Positions 13,501 to 28,500 of a DNA stretch of 64,000 nucleotides are shown one piece after another. The stretch's first letter is position 1; every line of letters starts with the position of its first letter. This DNA is from Arenicola marina (lineage: Eukaryota; Annelida; Polychaeta; Arenicolidae), in contig OZ025249.1 in the NCBI GenBank assembly GCA_964019135.1, positions 14,471,088-14,535,087 of the forward strand, given 5' to 3'. The position numbers and the translations under genes are program-made. The notes beneath the pieces are model-generated. The model saw nothing but the letters and a program-made list of their open reading frames with translations, was not told where the DNA came from and did no database searches.

Positions 13501-16500
13501 GGATGTGGACTCAGCAAAAGGACTCCTCACCCTCCTATACCAATATGCACAGTTATCCGGTCTACACTGTAACTTAGATAAGACGGAAGCTATTTGGATA
13601 GGGGCCAATTCTGGTAAACCGCCTGGAGATCTTCCAGTTAGATGGTCACCAGCGAACAACTTCAGCACATTGGGTATCAAGCTCAACCCAGATGAAGTTG
13701 AAATGGCTCATCTGAATTTAGGAACGCAAGTGGACAAACTAAAGAAATGCTTGAATATGTGGAAAATTTGCATTGCGGATTCTTGATGAAAAACTCCATT
13801 TATGCAGAACTAAAGCTATCAGTAAGGTGAACATAGACACATCAGCCATAAAAATTACTACTTTTATCAACCAAACCATTGTTTTTTCGAAATTTTAATG
13901 GTTGTTTCATTGATGATTGAACAACGGAAATTTTGACCGTGATGGCTATCCATATCTGTCACCCGATCACTTCAGATTAGTGTAAACATTGGCGAATAAT
14001 CTAGCTAGTATGCGCCAAGTTTACTGATCGTGGCCAGTGTTATGGAAAATTACAAGTTCAAAGTTTCATCTACCAATATATTGACACTAACAAGTTAAAA
14101 GTTCTTTTTTTAAGATTCACAAAAGACGAATTGCGACCTACCCCTTGTTCACCATGCCAAACTGATTGATAAGATCCCGTTTGACCTCTCAGATCCCGAA
14201 TTACCCCTAAGATCCGGATTGATCCCTCAGATCCGGATTTCACCCATAATGTCCTGATTTGACCCGTATTATCCCGATTTGACCCCTGATATCCCGGATT
14301 GACCCCTCATATCCCCGATTTGAGCTTTTAGATCCGGATTGGACCTACCAGATCGGGATTGAACCCCTAGGATCCGGATTGACCCCTCAGTTCAATTTGA
14401 CCCTACTGATCCCCAGCTAACACACAACGTTCGCACACGTTGGTTTTGGGTTGTAATCACGTCATCTCAAAATTAACATCAGGACAACGTTGTTTCAACG
14501 TTGGTCGCAAACATTGAAGTAATATTTTGTAGCCTTTATCCCATACAAATAAAACTCTTGCCATGTGTAGTGACTAATGAAACTTGGTCGAGAGTCGAGA
14601 ATTAGGACAACGTTACCTGAAAAATTAGACATCATGAAAACAATACGTAATTGATTGTATTAGGCAATCATGCTTCTGATTAATTCATCATATACGCAGT
14701 TGTTTCGCACAAAAGGCACAATTTTAATACTGGACTGAATGTCGGACAAACTTTTTTTGAGAATGTTCGGGTAACGTCAAAAAAAAAACATGCATTTTCA
14801 CGTTATCTCAACCAAAACAAAAAAAAACAAGAAAAAAAAACGTCATGACGTTAGCTTGTTAGCTGGGTCCATATTTGAGCCCTCAAATCCCTTAGAATCC
14901 ACATTCAACCCTTAATATCTCGATTAACCCATCATATCCAGATTTGACCCTTCAGATACAGATATGACCCTTAGTGTCCGTATTCGACCGCTAGTGGGGC
15001 TTTCGTTAAAACTGGGTCAAACGCCATTACTCGTCATGTCTATTTCCACTTTAATGTGAAAGCGGACTTATCCACTGACGAATTCGTCATGGGCCGAATC
15101 CACGACGTTCGACCTATTGAGATAAAGTTCCGAATTTGCCTATTAGATATCGAATTTGTCAAAATGATTTAGCCCCCGAGAATTGGGTTTGATGCGTGAT
15201 AATCCTGTTTTTGGTACAGTTTATAAGGGATTGGTTAACCACGACCGTGGGAGGGCTTGGCAGTCGGTGTGAATGCTTGGCTTCTCATGACTGTGAGAAG
15301 GCGTGGCGAGGATGTGAATTCTTGGTTTGTCATGACCGTGAGAAGGCGTGGCGAGGATTTGCATGAATTATTGGTTTGTCATGACCGTTAAAAGGCGTAG
15401 CCAGGATGTGACTTCTTGGTTTGTCATGTCCATGAGCAAGCTTGACAATCGACGTTAATGCTTTGTGTATCATGAGCGTCAGAATGCTTTAACGATGGGC
15501 ATGTTTGCTTTGACATTACTGTGAGAGAGATTGGTAGGCTATATGAACGTTTTTTTCTGTCATGGCCGTAAGATAGCTTGAAAATTGATGTGACTTCATG
15601 ATCTGACACGACCGTAATAGGGGTTGCCAGAGGAAGTGAATGTTTGATTTGTCATGACTATGAATAGGCTTAACCGTCGGCGTGACTGTTTTACTTAGCA
15701 TGAGCGTCAGTGGGCTTAAAATACGATGTGACTGTTTGCTTTGCACTCGGTGTGCATGCTTAGTTTGCCATGATCGTGGAGGGCCTTTGCAATACGATGT
15801 GAATGTTTGCTGGGTAGACGGTGTGTGGCTAGCTTTGTAATGATCGTGTCGTGATATGTCGATGTGGCCAATAACCCAAATCCCAATCGGCAATACATTT
15901 TGATAGGGGGTGGGGTATTCAACCTCACCTTCCCCAAAAACAAACTTGCAGAATGTTTTTTTTTATATATTATCAGTATTTAACATAACATTTTGACATA
16001 ACCACTACTCAGTATGGTAGGGCTGTAGAGTTCTCGTGGGTTCTACTTCCGGCTTAGGTCCTTTGGAGACCAACAAACAAACTATTTTTTAGAACGAGTG
16101 CGCATCACACTAGTACCTTGCTGCAGCTGCGTGACGCGCACTCATTGTAGTCAACGTAGTGACAGATTTCTATGTTTAGGCCGGGGCCGTTACAACGCCT
16201 GGTGGTATTGATGTACGTGGATTACAAAGAATAGATGACGGGGGCTCTTCCTGTGAAATAGCAATGCACATGGTCGTGTTTTTGTATCAAACAAAAAACA
16301 CACACAAAGTTACATGGTGTCAGAAGTATAGAGGGTATATTCAGGCCACCGCAGCAGCTGATCTTCAATTCCAGCAACTTTTCAGAAGCATGGAGACGTT
16401 GGGAGCAGCAGTTTAAGATATACTTGGACGCCGCGGAGCTGACAAATAAGCCGGCAAAAACTCAGGTAGCCATATTATTTCACAGCGTAGAACCTGAAAG

Positions 16501-19500
16501 GCAAGACATTCGTAGGAATTTCGTATTTGCCGATACAGCTGAAGATAAAAGTGACAACTGGAAACATGTACTAAAGAAATTCAAGTGCTATTGTGAACCA
16601 CGAAAAAATGAATGCTATGAAACATATAAATTCTTGCAGCGAGACCAGAAAGAAGGAGAGCCAGTGGACCAGTGGGTCACAGAACTCCGAACTCTGATTG
16701 ACAATTGCGAGTATGACTGTTCTGAGTGCAACTGCAGACATGAAAGCAAGAAGATCTTAAGAGACAAAATCATTTTTGGTGTCATGGGCACTAGAGTAAA
16801 AGAACGCTTGCTGAGGAAAACCGAACTGTCATTGGATAAGGTTTTGGATATCTGTCGAGCTGCAGAATCGAGTAAAGAGCAAATACAGACAATGGTTTCA
16901 GGCAAAGTGTACGCTAAACAGGAAGTTCATGCACTCAACAAAAGCAAGAACAGGCTCAGTACCTATTTGTTGGGACCGCCAACACATCTGAAAGAAAGAA
17001 ATTGAAGACAAATGGGTCGCAAACCTAAATGTACAAGGTACAGATGTAAACTTCAAGCTGGATACTGGCGCTAAAGCAAATGTGTTACCAGAGACCGTCA
17101 CCTCGTCCAACACTCGGCCAAACCCAGACTGTACTTACCACGTTTGGCAATAATGTGATCAAACCTATTGGCACAGTAGTGGAGGAACGCCAGACACAAA
17201 AAGGACAGAATGGATACTTTCAAATGTTTGTAACCAACGACAGCAATACAGCGATTCTGGGACAACAAGCATGCGAGAAACTTGATCTTGTAAAGCGCAT
17301 TGCGGCATGCAAGATAGACACTCCAACTGTGACACGACCTAAACTGGAAAATGAGTATGAAGATGTTTCACATGATTGGGAGAGTATGACAAAGTCCATC
17401 ACATTGAATTGAAACCAGGTGCTAGTGGTGTCATAATACCACCGCACAGAATTCCACATGCTATGAAACCAAAGCTTAAAGTCCATCCCTTATGTCCTAT
17501 GTTACTTTGCATATATTCGATCCATTTGCACTACATTAACAAAATTCCATACGCACTGAATTTATTTGCCACCAATATTAACAATATTAGCCATTTTATC
17601 ACAGACCTACCAAAAAAAGTAGAAGATAGACAGGGGCAAGTTTTTCATTGATTCGTGACGTCACAAGATGAACCGGTTTCGTTGCGCAATACTGTAAACG
17701 CGACTTTTGGGCATGGCGTCTGTAGGAGGGCCATCGTCCTTCCGCATCGATCGGGATGCAGCTATGCCAGCACGATTATTTGGAATTAATGATAGTGAGG
17801 GTGAAGAAGAACAAGTGGAGGTATTAAGGCAACCCGAGCATGTGTTCTGCCGTCGTACGTATCGTTTCGAGCCATCTCGACTGGAGATTGCTGAGGAGCT
17901 ATAAAAGTTGAAAACCTCAAAACGCCCTTCACAAAACAATAGTGCGAACGCCTCATTCATAAAAAGTGATGCTTATTATATCATGGGATCCAGATAAAAA
18001 ACCTGCAAATATGTCTTGTAATCAAATAAAATATTAATTGGGCGACCAGGAGACAAATTGGTGAAAGTTACTTAGTTATTTGTCCCAACCGCACACCATA
18101 ACGTTCGAGTTTCCACAAGTATTACTATAAAAAGTACGTGATGAATCATATCACTAGATTAGTGCGCTGCGTGCTTTTTAGGCTAGGCCGATAAATGCCG
18201 CCCTCCCTCCCTTCTGATGTGCATAAAAAAAATCTTTTAGTACATCCATTTAACCCTGGATCAAGATTGTATGTCCACGATTGGACGGACATCCCCGAGA
18301 CGGCGCGTCCCATACTGTAGCCTAGCCCACCCTTTCCATTTTTGGGAAGAAACGTAGCCCGTAGGCAGGACATGACTCCATTCTGATCAATGTCTTAGAG
18401 CGAGCGCGTGAGAGAGGAGTTATGTTCAACAAAGACAAAATGCAACTGAAGTTCAGTGAGGTGGGCTATATGTGAAACATCATCACAGCTAATGGACTGA
18501 AGCCGAACGAGAAGAAGATTGAAGCCATTGTTAATATGCCAGTGTCAAAAGATGTAACATCACTGCAGCGTCTTCTTGGTATGGTTAAATACGTAGCCCA
18601 CTATATTTCAAATGAATCTGATTTGACAGCACCTCTGAGAAACTTACTGAAGAAAGATGCTGATTGGATATGGCAGCATGGACACACAAAAGCACAGGAT
18701 GAGTTAAGAGAAGCCTGACAAGCAAACCTGTTTTAGCTTTCTATGACGTCACTACGCCAGTCGTGATACAGACAAAGGCATCGCAAACAGGATTAGGAGC
18801 TTGTCTGTTGCGAGCAAATATACCTGTGGCATATGCATTAAGGGCATTGACCAGCGCTGAATGTAACTACGCTCAAATTGAAAAGGAGATGCTGGCTATT
18901 TGTTTCGCATGTACAAAGTTTCACCAGTACATTTACTACAAGCCAAATGTACAGGTGTTCAAGATCGCAAGCCGCTTGAGATTATAATGAAAACGCCTTT
19001 GAGCAAAGCTCCAGCACGGCTGCAGAGACTCATGCTCAAGATTCAGCCATAAGACTTGTGTGTACAGTATTTCGCGGGAAAATACATGTACATGGCTGAT
19101 ACGTTATCCCGAGCGTATCGGCCAGGAATACATGACCTCGAACTAGAAGACAGGCTTTCTGTCGTTGTTCACGCTCTGATGACCAATGCTCCAGTGAGTG
19201 CGGCCAAGATGGTTGAAATAAAGGAAGCCACTGAGCAAGACATAACATTGCAGAAGGTAAAGAAATGTGTTGCGCAGGGATGGCCCAAATCCAAGAAAAG
19301 ACTCTCAGCGGATGTGCAAAGCTATTGGCACATAAGAGATGAACTTCATGTTGTAGATGGCATCATATTGGCCAACGACCGAATAGTGATACCACATGAC
19401 TTGAGGCCATATATGTTAAACCTCATTCATAAGAGCCATCTTGGGACGGAAAAGTGCAAGGCCAGAGCAAGAACAACATTATATTGGCCAGGCATGTCCA

Positions 19501-22500
19501 AAGAGATTGAAGAAACCGTGTCAAACTGTAGTGTTTGCCTGACTTATCAACGCAGCAATGAGAGAAAACCTATGATTTCCTATGACATCCCAGAAGAGAG
19601 ATTTATGAAAGTTGGGATGGATATCTTGACACACCAAGGACAGGACTATCTGCCAGTGGTAGACTGTTACTCAAAATATCCTGACCTAGCTCTGTTGGCT
19701 GATAAGACAGCCAGAACAATCGTCGCACACTCCAAAAGTATCTTTGCGAGGCATCACATGCCGGAAGAGATTATCAGCGATAATATGCCATTTGGAAGCC
19801 AAGAATTCAGGGATTTCAAAAAAGATTAGGGAATCCAGCTAACCACATCAAGCCCTGAATATACCCAAAGCCACGACCAAGCTGAGAGATTTGTACAGTC
19901 AAGAATCTTCTCCGAAATGCTGAGGCTGACGATAGAGATCCATACATTGCTTTACTGGAATTTTGAAGCACCCCTGTTTCAGGATTGAAATATGCGCCTT
20001 CACAACTTCTGATGAGCAGTTTGCTAAGAACCAAATTTCCAGCCCGATGAGACCTGCTGCAACCGAGAATTGTGCAAATCCAAATGGGATTACATGACGA
20101 TCACAAAGAGAGCACCGCCTTCACCGCAGGCCCTCTTGGCTTCTATCAGTTTAATCGTCTGCCTTTTGGACTCCGGAACGCTCCTGCAAGTTTTCAACGT
20201 TTAATGCGACACGTGCTCGGTGATCTTTATCTGAAGATATGTTTTGTAATATTAGATGATATCATTATCTTCTCCAAAACCTTCAAAGAACTTGTAGAAC
20301 ACCTCGAACTTGTGTTGAAGAAGATACGCGAAGTTAATCTTAAGCTACGACCCAGCAAATGCAAGCTCTGTTTCCGCAAGCTTCTATACGTTGGGCATAT
20401 TGTCTCTGAAGGGGGAATAGAGGTGAATCCAACATTCCTGGATACAATAAAGAACTATCCTACACCCACGAACATCAAGGAATTACAACAATTTCTTGGT
20501 TTCGCAAACTTCTACAGACGATTTATCCGTAACTTTGCTCGTATCGGTCATCCTCTGTACGACTTGCTAAGAAAAAATGCCTGGGCGACAAAGAAAAGGA
20601 GTAAGTATGAATGCAAGACAGTTGAGTGGCATTGGACTCACCGGCAGCATAAAATCATGTACTACATTGATAGACCGTCTTTCACAACCTCCCGTGTTGG
20701 GTTTCCCAGACTTTGATAAGCCTTTCCTAGTGCGAACTGACGCAAGTATGCTTGGACTAGGTGCGTGTTCGGGTGGAGTTGCAAATAGCGGATAACTGCG
20801 AATACGGATAAAACCAAGATCATGCATTTTCGACACCCGCGTATTAAGCAAAGTGAGTTCCAATTCCACGTAGGTCATGATGAGGTCACTTATGTTGGTA
20901 ATTATTTGGGAATTATGGTTAATCAGTTTGGTCAGTACGCATAAAAGGCATCACTTCTTGCCGAATCGGAAAGAAACTTGTGTTTTACCGGTTATGAATT
21001 ACACTGCTGGTGTATGGGGTTGCGAATGGTTTTCAAAGCCTGACACTGTTCATCATCGCGCAATGAGAATCGTTCTCGGGGTTCATAAATTTACTCCTAT
21101 TGAGGCACTCTACGGATACGTGGGATGGCTTAGAGCTAAGTATCTAAGGTGAATGGAAATGATCAGGCTGTGGAATAGGTTCATTAAAGTGTTCGTGCCA
21201 CGCCAAAACAACTTCAGCTCAAATGAAATTCTTCTACAACCTATCCCATGATACAGTACCATCATATTTTTCCAATATGTCACTTGACATAGTTCAGACA
21301 AAGTTCAGATATTCATTGGCATAATACAAGAAACAAACATAAGTATATTGTAAGCTCTACAAGGCATGAGTATGCTAAGCGATGCCTAAGAATTAGCCTC
21401 CCTATTACCATGAATACACTTCCATCTATAGTTAAGGACAAAGTCTTCACACATAGCCTGATTGGGTTCACCCTATATTTAAAAAAATATTTGTTAGGAC
21501 TATACAGTAATGTATGTTCTATTGCTCATTGTTATATTTGCCATCGTGTACAGTAATCCTCTACATTTTGTGGTCCATATCACTGTATATTTCATTTTGA
21601 TCGCCTATAGTTTGCAGTAATAGAAAGTAATATCTCATGATATTATTCAGACTAAATGACATTTGCAAAGATTTTTTAACCATTATTATGAAGAATCTAA
21701 TTATTATTTAGCCCCGCTACTTAACATATTGAATATAGCTCCCCATTTCTTTAGTCTATAAAACGCTTGTAATTAGCAGCAGTCCCAACCTACCTTGTCA
21801 ACTGTTTATATTTACCGGTATATATATATATACATATATATAGGTGGCTCCCATGATAGCGACCTACCTGTGTCTTAATGGGAGTCTCCTGGCCAATCCG
21901 TATATCTATGTTTTGTATGATATGTACTACATTTCTTGGTCAAATAAACGAATTCTGACTCTGACTCTGACTCTTAAAGTGTTCGTGCCACGCCAAAAGA
22001 ATCTTAGCTCATATTAATTGTCGGTGTTTCCACGCTTACATTATCGAGTTGTAACGCCGAAATTTAGTATAAGAGCATAATTTTTCAGCTTGTTTTCGCA
22101 CCTAACAAATTTAATTTCTGCCAACGAGGAAAGTGACGTCAAAGGGGAATACAAATGCATGTGCTTTTATACTGAGACTCAGATTCTCTCGGCTCATTGG
22201 CTTGAACTCAACGAAACGCACTCAACCATAAAAACAATACACACCCTCGACCACATGTCTATCCTCTACATCAAGGCTCACCTGCCAATCTTGTGACATA
22301 ATCTGGGAATATTCAAATAACGCTCAGATGCAATGCTCACATAAATAAACCCGCCGGATCTCACTTTTGCTACTTTGACGAACGCGTTTATAGTGATATC
22401 GTGGAATAAAAAAATGTAAACTCCCACTAAAACAAATTGTAGTTTGTTTATCTTCTCTCAACCAAGTTAACTCTGAGCAAGACAAAATCGTGGCACAAAC

Positions 22501-25500
22501 ACTGTAACCTCCCACAGGAACGTCTTTCTGTGGGAGTTTTTTTGGCTTTAACTGGTGTAGACAGGTTAGCAATATTTTCTCTAAATGTGGGTACCATGAT
22601 ATCTACGAAATTATTCTGTTAATATGTGGCCCAAATAAAATTTCGAATGTTCCAAGTGCAAGAAAGAGAATGGGGACAAACTATGGTGAAAAAGCCAAGG
22701 CTACAATTTTATGACAAGTTTAAATTTAGTTGCAACGTTGAAGACTATGTTACAAGAAATCTAACAGGAGGCGAGCGGTTTGTCGTAGCGCAATTAAGGA
22801 TGGGAGTGTTACCATTGTGAGGAAACGGGGCGATTTACCGCGAGAGGAACGTATAAGTTTATTTTGTGAAGATAACGTGATAGAAGATGTCTTTGTATTT
22901 AAATGTAACTTTTATAACCAATTTCGGAATGACTGGTGGTATAATGTACATAGTCGATGCCCTACGTTCAGTAGTTTCAGTAGAGATCAACAACTGTTAG
23001 AAAAGAAGTTATGAAAGCTAATCGATTTTCTTAAACTGGAGTGACTTGTAAGCCCGTAGGGATGGGCCAACCTGATATTTTCTATTGTTTGTATACCATG
23101 TTTATATGTCGGCATGTCACTATAACAAAACTATTTGAACTTGAACTTGAACTTAATATGCACAAAACTGCAGTGGTTAGTTGTGCATCGAATGAAAGCT
23201 TTAACCGATCTTGTTCGTGCAGCAAGTGAAGGCAAACAATCGGAAGGTAGGCAGTACGTACAGGCCGTTGATGCTAGGCATTGACGTAGAAGATAAGTAT
23301 CCCTGTCTCGTTGGGTCTCGATAAGATCCCGTAGTGACTGTACAGCCCTATAGCCTCGACAAGGTTTGGAATTCGGTTTTAAATCTTTGATTTTATTTTT
23401 ATTAAATTGCATAACATATAAAACGAGAGGTTCATTTTTGTTTAATCACCAAGTTTTGTTAATATGTATATCTTCGACGAAAAAAAAACACGCATGTGTA
23501 CATAACATGCAATCTCTTCCGCTTTCCTCAATGGAAGTTGACTTCCGGTGGATTTCATCAGCTCGCTACAGTTTTTTTACGTGTTTGTTATCTAAGCTAT
23601 GTCAGCTATTCTGTGGGGATACGTATAAAGTAATGTACAAAATAAATCCCACTTCGGCTTTCCATAACCTTTGGCGGGATGACGCATACCATCAGTAATC
23701 TTCGACGAAAAAAGTAAATAAAATGTTTTTTCTTCTTCAAATTACACGCGAGTTATACTTAGATATTGAAACACAAGTACATAAAAATCTACTTTAAAGA
23801 TGGTCGCCAACGTGTTACAAATTACCCCGTGCTGGGGCATGTAGTAACAGAGGTTGGGGTAAATAGTAACAACATTAACCTCCATTGGCAAGCGGTTAAA
23901 TTCCATATAGAAAGTAAACAACATTGCACAAATGCAGGCATTGAACCGAATTGTGCACGAATCAGTTGTGGAATACTTAATTTATGACTAATGAAAATGT
24001 TATATGAAGAGAAACTGAATTTATCAAGGAAGCTTTAATTTTTATTAATGATTTTGTTAACGAACAAGGGGAGTTGCTGGGCTAGAATGAATTTTGCATC
24101 AATTTTAATATCCTAATAAATTTTGCAGATTTCTTCCCGCTGAGCCACTATATTACAAGAGAATAGACATTAGAAATGTCAAGAGGAGGAATAAAGTCAA
24201 AATCAGTTGTTTGTACATTTACTAATTAAAAATACAGTTGAAGCGTGTGTGCAACGAAACTTTAAACATAAGTTAATTCACTGATATACGGTCGAAATGA
24301 AAAAAAAAACGTAAATGGTCTGATATTTTAGGTGTAAAAGTAGAACGGAATACATAGAAGACATTGTATAAATTACCCAGGATAAATTGCCAGTGAACGC
24401 CACTATAGAAGGAGAAGCCTATGATTTTACGCAGGACATACGTAACGAATAGGTACTTATACATGAGTAAAATAGTTAACTCTGATATGTGTGGCTTTTG
24501 CGGTATCGAGTGTGAAACTATATAAAACTTATTATACTATTAGAAAAAAGTGAAGTAATTATGGGCAGAATGTATACCTTAGGTTAGAACTGTCACTGAA
24601 CAATACATGTACATTGACGCATTCATTTTGGCGCAGACAACTGGCAATTGGAACTGTATAATTGATAATTCACACCAAAACCGGTGCCGCAATGAAACAT
24701 GAATTGTGCCATTGGAAACTATTGTATGTGGCCAATAGTCGACAGTCTGCTTCCGATTGACCGTGGGCCCAAAAATCCCTTTTCAGACCTTTCCTCTGCT
24801 TTTGAATATCTGGAGAGTGTAACGTGACAAATTTACTACTTCGCAGCAAATGAACAAATAGGCCTAGTCTGTCCCTTGCTGAGAACTATGTCATCATGAA
24901 GTTGCCTCGTGTTTTCTCCTTTCGCTCTTCCTCTTGCACTTCCTCACCATTGTGCGTAGAAAATAGAGAATACAAATTAATAACACGAGCAAAGGTAAGT
25001 TACAGAACCCTGGCGGGGTTTGAGAACGAAGAAACTCAAAGGGAAGTATATGCAAAATTGTGTTAGGGCTATGTGTACCGTCCATGCAACAAAACATATT
25101 TCATGGCAGAATAATAAATTACTTACGTGTGGCAAATTCGAATTATGGCCGTAAGTTGTTCTAGTTTGCGGTTTTGATACTGTCGTTTGCCTCAAAGATT
25201 GCGCTAGTCGAGCTGTTCATGGCTGCAGAAAATCAGCGTCCAGTACTGAATGGACATCAAAATATTCGCAATGTTTCAACTTACCCCTGTTACTTTTAGT
25301 CCCGGTCTCCCCTACCTGATCATAACCGGCTACAGAAGGAAAAAAATTGGCTCTGTCGAAATATTATCTCTATATACGTTCCATAGAAACCAATTGCTCT
25401 ATAGAAGTATCCCTACACCTTCTATAGAAATATTGTTTCTATAGAAATATATGTTTACGTTCTATAGGATATAATTGTTCTATAGAATTATGTACAAACG

Positions 25501-28500
25501 TTTTATAGAAAATCATACTTCTAAAGATTTTTCTATAGACATTCTATAGAGTTCTATAAACTGTTTTGCTACGGGATACATTCGCTTTTATGTATTTCAC
25601 GGAGGGGGCTAAATCGCATATTCCGGGGCCTGGGCGGGGCCGTTCCCACAGTTGTAGGCAATTACAGTAAAACGCGAATGTCTATGCCTACTAGGCATAG
25701 ACATTCGCGTTTTACTGTAATTCACGGAGGAGGCTAAATCGCACACTCCGAGGTATGGGCGGGGCAGTTCGAGCTCTTTAGATAACACACACATAAAAAA
25801 CCCGATAAAATCGGCATGCCGATTGAATGCGCTTGCACTCAACCTGCACTCAAAAATGTCAGGGGTAAACTGTAAAGTGTAATGGGCATATTTATTCGGG
25901 TTACTGCAAGGATATACCAGGCTACCAAAGGAATGCACCCAGTAAATCCGTGGAGGGAGGGTGTAGGGGGAAGGGCGCATAGGCATGCCAAACACAAATG
26001 TTGTATATACAATGTGGTCCGCCCCTAAGCCCATCCCTCCACTGATTTACTGGGCCTGGGCTCATGGTATGGGGCCAGGCCGGTATAAATTATGCCTATA
26101 AATCTCAGGCTCAGAAGTCGATGCTCAGACCCTCATGATTCAAGTGCCTGTGACCCAGAGCAGGCAGTGTGATTGAGGCCGTCGTTATGAGGAGCTCCCC
26201 GTACAGACGCTCTCCCCTTAGTGACAGTTAAGATCATAGACCCTTACCCTTGTGATCCCGAGGCTATCTTCGACCGCAAGCGTCTGACATGGCCGTCCCA
26301 CGAGGCAGGGGGGAGGGGGGGGGGGGTAGTTTAAGCTTGTACCTAATCCCTGTATAAAAGGTACATAGTAAGACTCCCCCCGCGCCCGTTTCAGGCGCCT
26401 GTGCATTGACTTTTAAGCTGCGGAGTTTCGGTTTTCACATTTACATGTATTTGCAGCCTTTTTGTTTATTTTGGGTCATATATCTACGGTGGCACAAATT
26501 TTCATACATGCAACGTGCGTATCTTATTGAGACTTCTTTGGTCACACATCCTTACCACAGGAATCGGTTAGAAATAACGAGCGATCGAGGGCCATACCCA
26601 ACCCACCCCAGTAGGCTCTATCTATATGATAGGCTAGCCCAAACGTGGCCGAATCCCATTGCGCAAAATGACAATGGTTGTGCAGGCCAACATTCCCATT
26701 TCTGTCTTCGTAAAGAGTAGGTGTTACTCCCGATGACATAGCTCCTCTCTCCCTTGAACTGGAAGGGTCCCCTCGCCATGCTATGACACAGGTTAAAGGG
26801 TTTAGGGATGGGGCCGGGAGGGGGGGAGGGGGGCTTGGCTTTCGCGATTACAGTGGTCGATTCAATTATAAAGTAATTGCCAATGACGACAATTATAGCG
26901 AGCGTAGCTAGTTCTTTAGATAACTCACACATAAAACAATTATAAAATCTTAAAATCTATTTTTGAATCCCATACTGTTACGAGCTGGTGAAGTCCACCG
27001 GAAGTCTACCTCCACTGAGTAAAGGGTCGAGGCTAAACCGCATACCTCGAGGCATGCTCATATACGATAAGAAAGGCAGCACAAAAGGCAGCAGGCAGCG
27101 CCGCTGCGCTGCGCTGCTTGCTGCCTGTCTTATACTAGTTGAAGCCAAGAGATTGAATATAAATATAAGCTTATATCTAATGGCGACACTTTATTCATTT
27201 TTAACATTATTCATGTTCAATATGGACAAAACAATTACATTGAATAATAAATTAATGCTTTGAATTTTAAGTTCGCTATTCAGTCCCCTATACACTGAAA
27301 TGCGAAACCAAAGCTAACCAATTCCATTTAGCTCATGCCTCTGAGTATGTGACTTAGCCCCCTCCTTGAGTTAAAATAAAAAAGCGAATGTCTATGCCTG
27401 GAACCGTCGGAACTGCCCCGCCCATGCCTCGGAGTAAGGCTTATGTGATTTAGCCCACACCGTGAATTAAGATAGTATGCTTTATTTAAAAACTTACGGT
27501 AAAAATGTTGAAATTTGCAGCAGATACATCTTTTTATATGCTTATTACAACGCAATAATACAAAGAAGTGTGTTTTCAGGGTACTGTTTCCAAAAAGTGA
27601 GGTAAAAGCCCCCCCCCCTATTATACTTTAACATGGCGGCCTGTGAGATTGTAAAAATAAAACAATTATTATTATTATTGGGTTTATATAGCGCCAAATC
27701 CGTGAATCCGTTCAAAGACGCTGTACATCGAAGTAAACCGGGTAATTTACAAAATATACCCGCTTATCCATAAACATGTTATAGGTAGCTCACTGAAATA
27801 AGAAATACATGCATACCACTAATAACCTTCATCAATAAATTTAGTGAATAAGTAAGTTTTCAAGCCCTGTTTAAACTGACTTAATGTATCAAGCGAACGA
27901 AGGTTGCTTGGTAGGGCGTTCCACAACATTGGAGCATTGACAGCAAAGGCACGTCTGCCAAGTGTCTTACAATTGGCCTTGGGAACCTTCAATTTAATTT
28001 CTTCGTTGGATCTCAAGTTATAGCGGGCACAATTCGTTCTAATTATCATTTCACTGATGTATTCAGGTGCCATATCATGCAATGCCTTGAAAACCATCAT
28101 TCAGACTTTAAAATCAATTCGAAACCGCACTGGAAGCCAGTGAAGCTGTCTCAGAGCTGGCGTTATATGGTCAAACTTTTTAAGATTTAGTACCACCCTG
28201 GCTGCCGCGTTTTGAACACACTGTAATTTCTTAATGAGACATGCAGGTAGGCCACTCATTAAACTATTGCAATAGTCAATTTTGCTAGTGATGAAGGCAT
28301 GTACGACTGTATTCGCTGCCTCATTTGTGAGATATCTCCGTATGCTCTTAATATTATAAAGCTGGAAGTAAGCTGTACAACACAGCTTAGATATGTGGTT
28401 TTCCATGTTTAAATTTTTGTCAAATATTACGCCTAAATTACGCACTGACGTTACTGGTAATATTTGTTTTTCACCAACTTGTACCCCCTGGATGCTAACC

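Noticed and set aside
22507-22540. Rho-independent-like terminator (stem plus T-run)
   Set aside because: This signal is bacterial and has no meaning in animal DNA; most likely chance or transposon-derived.
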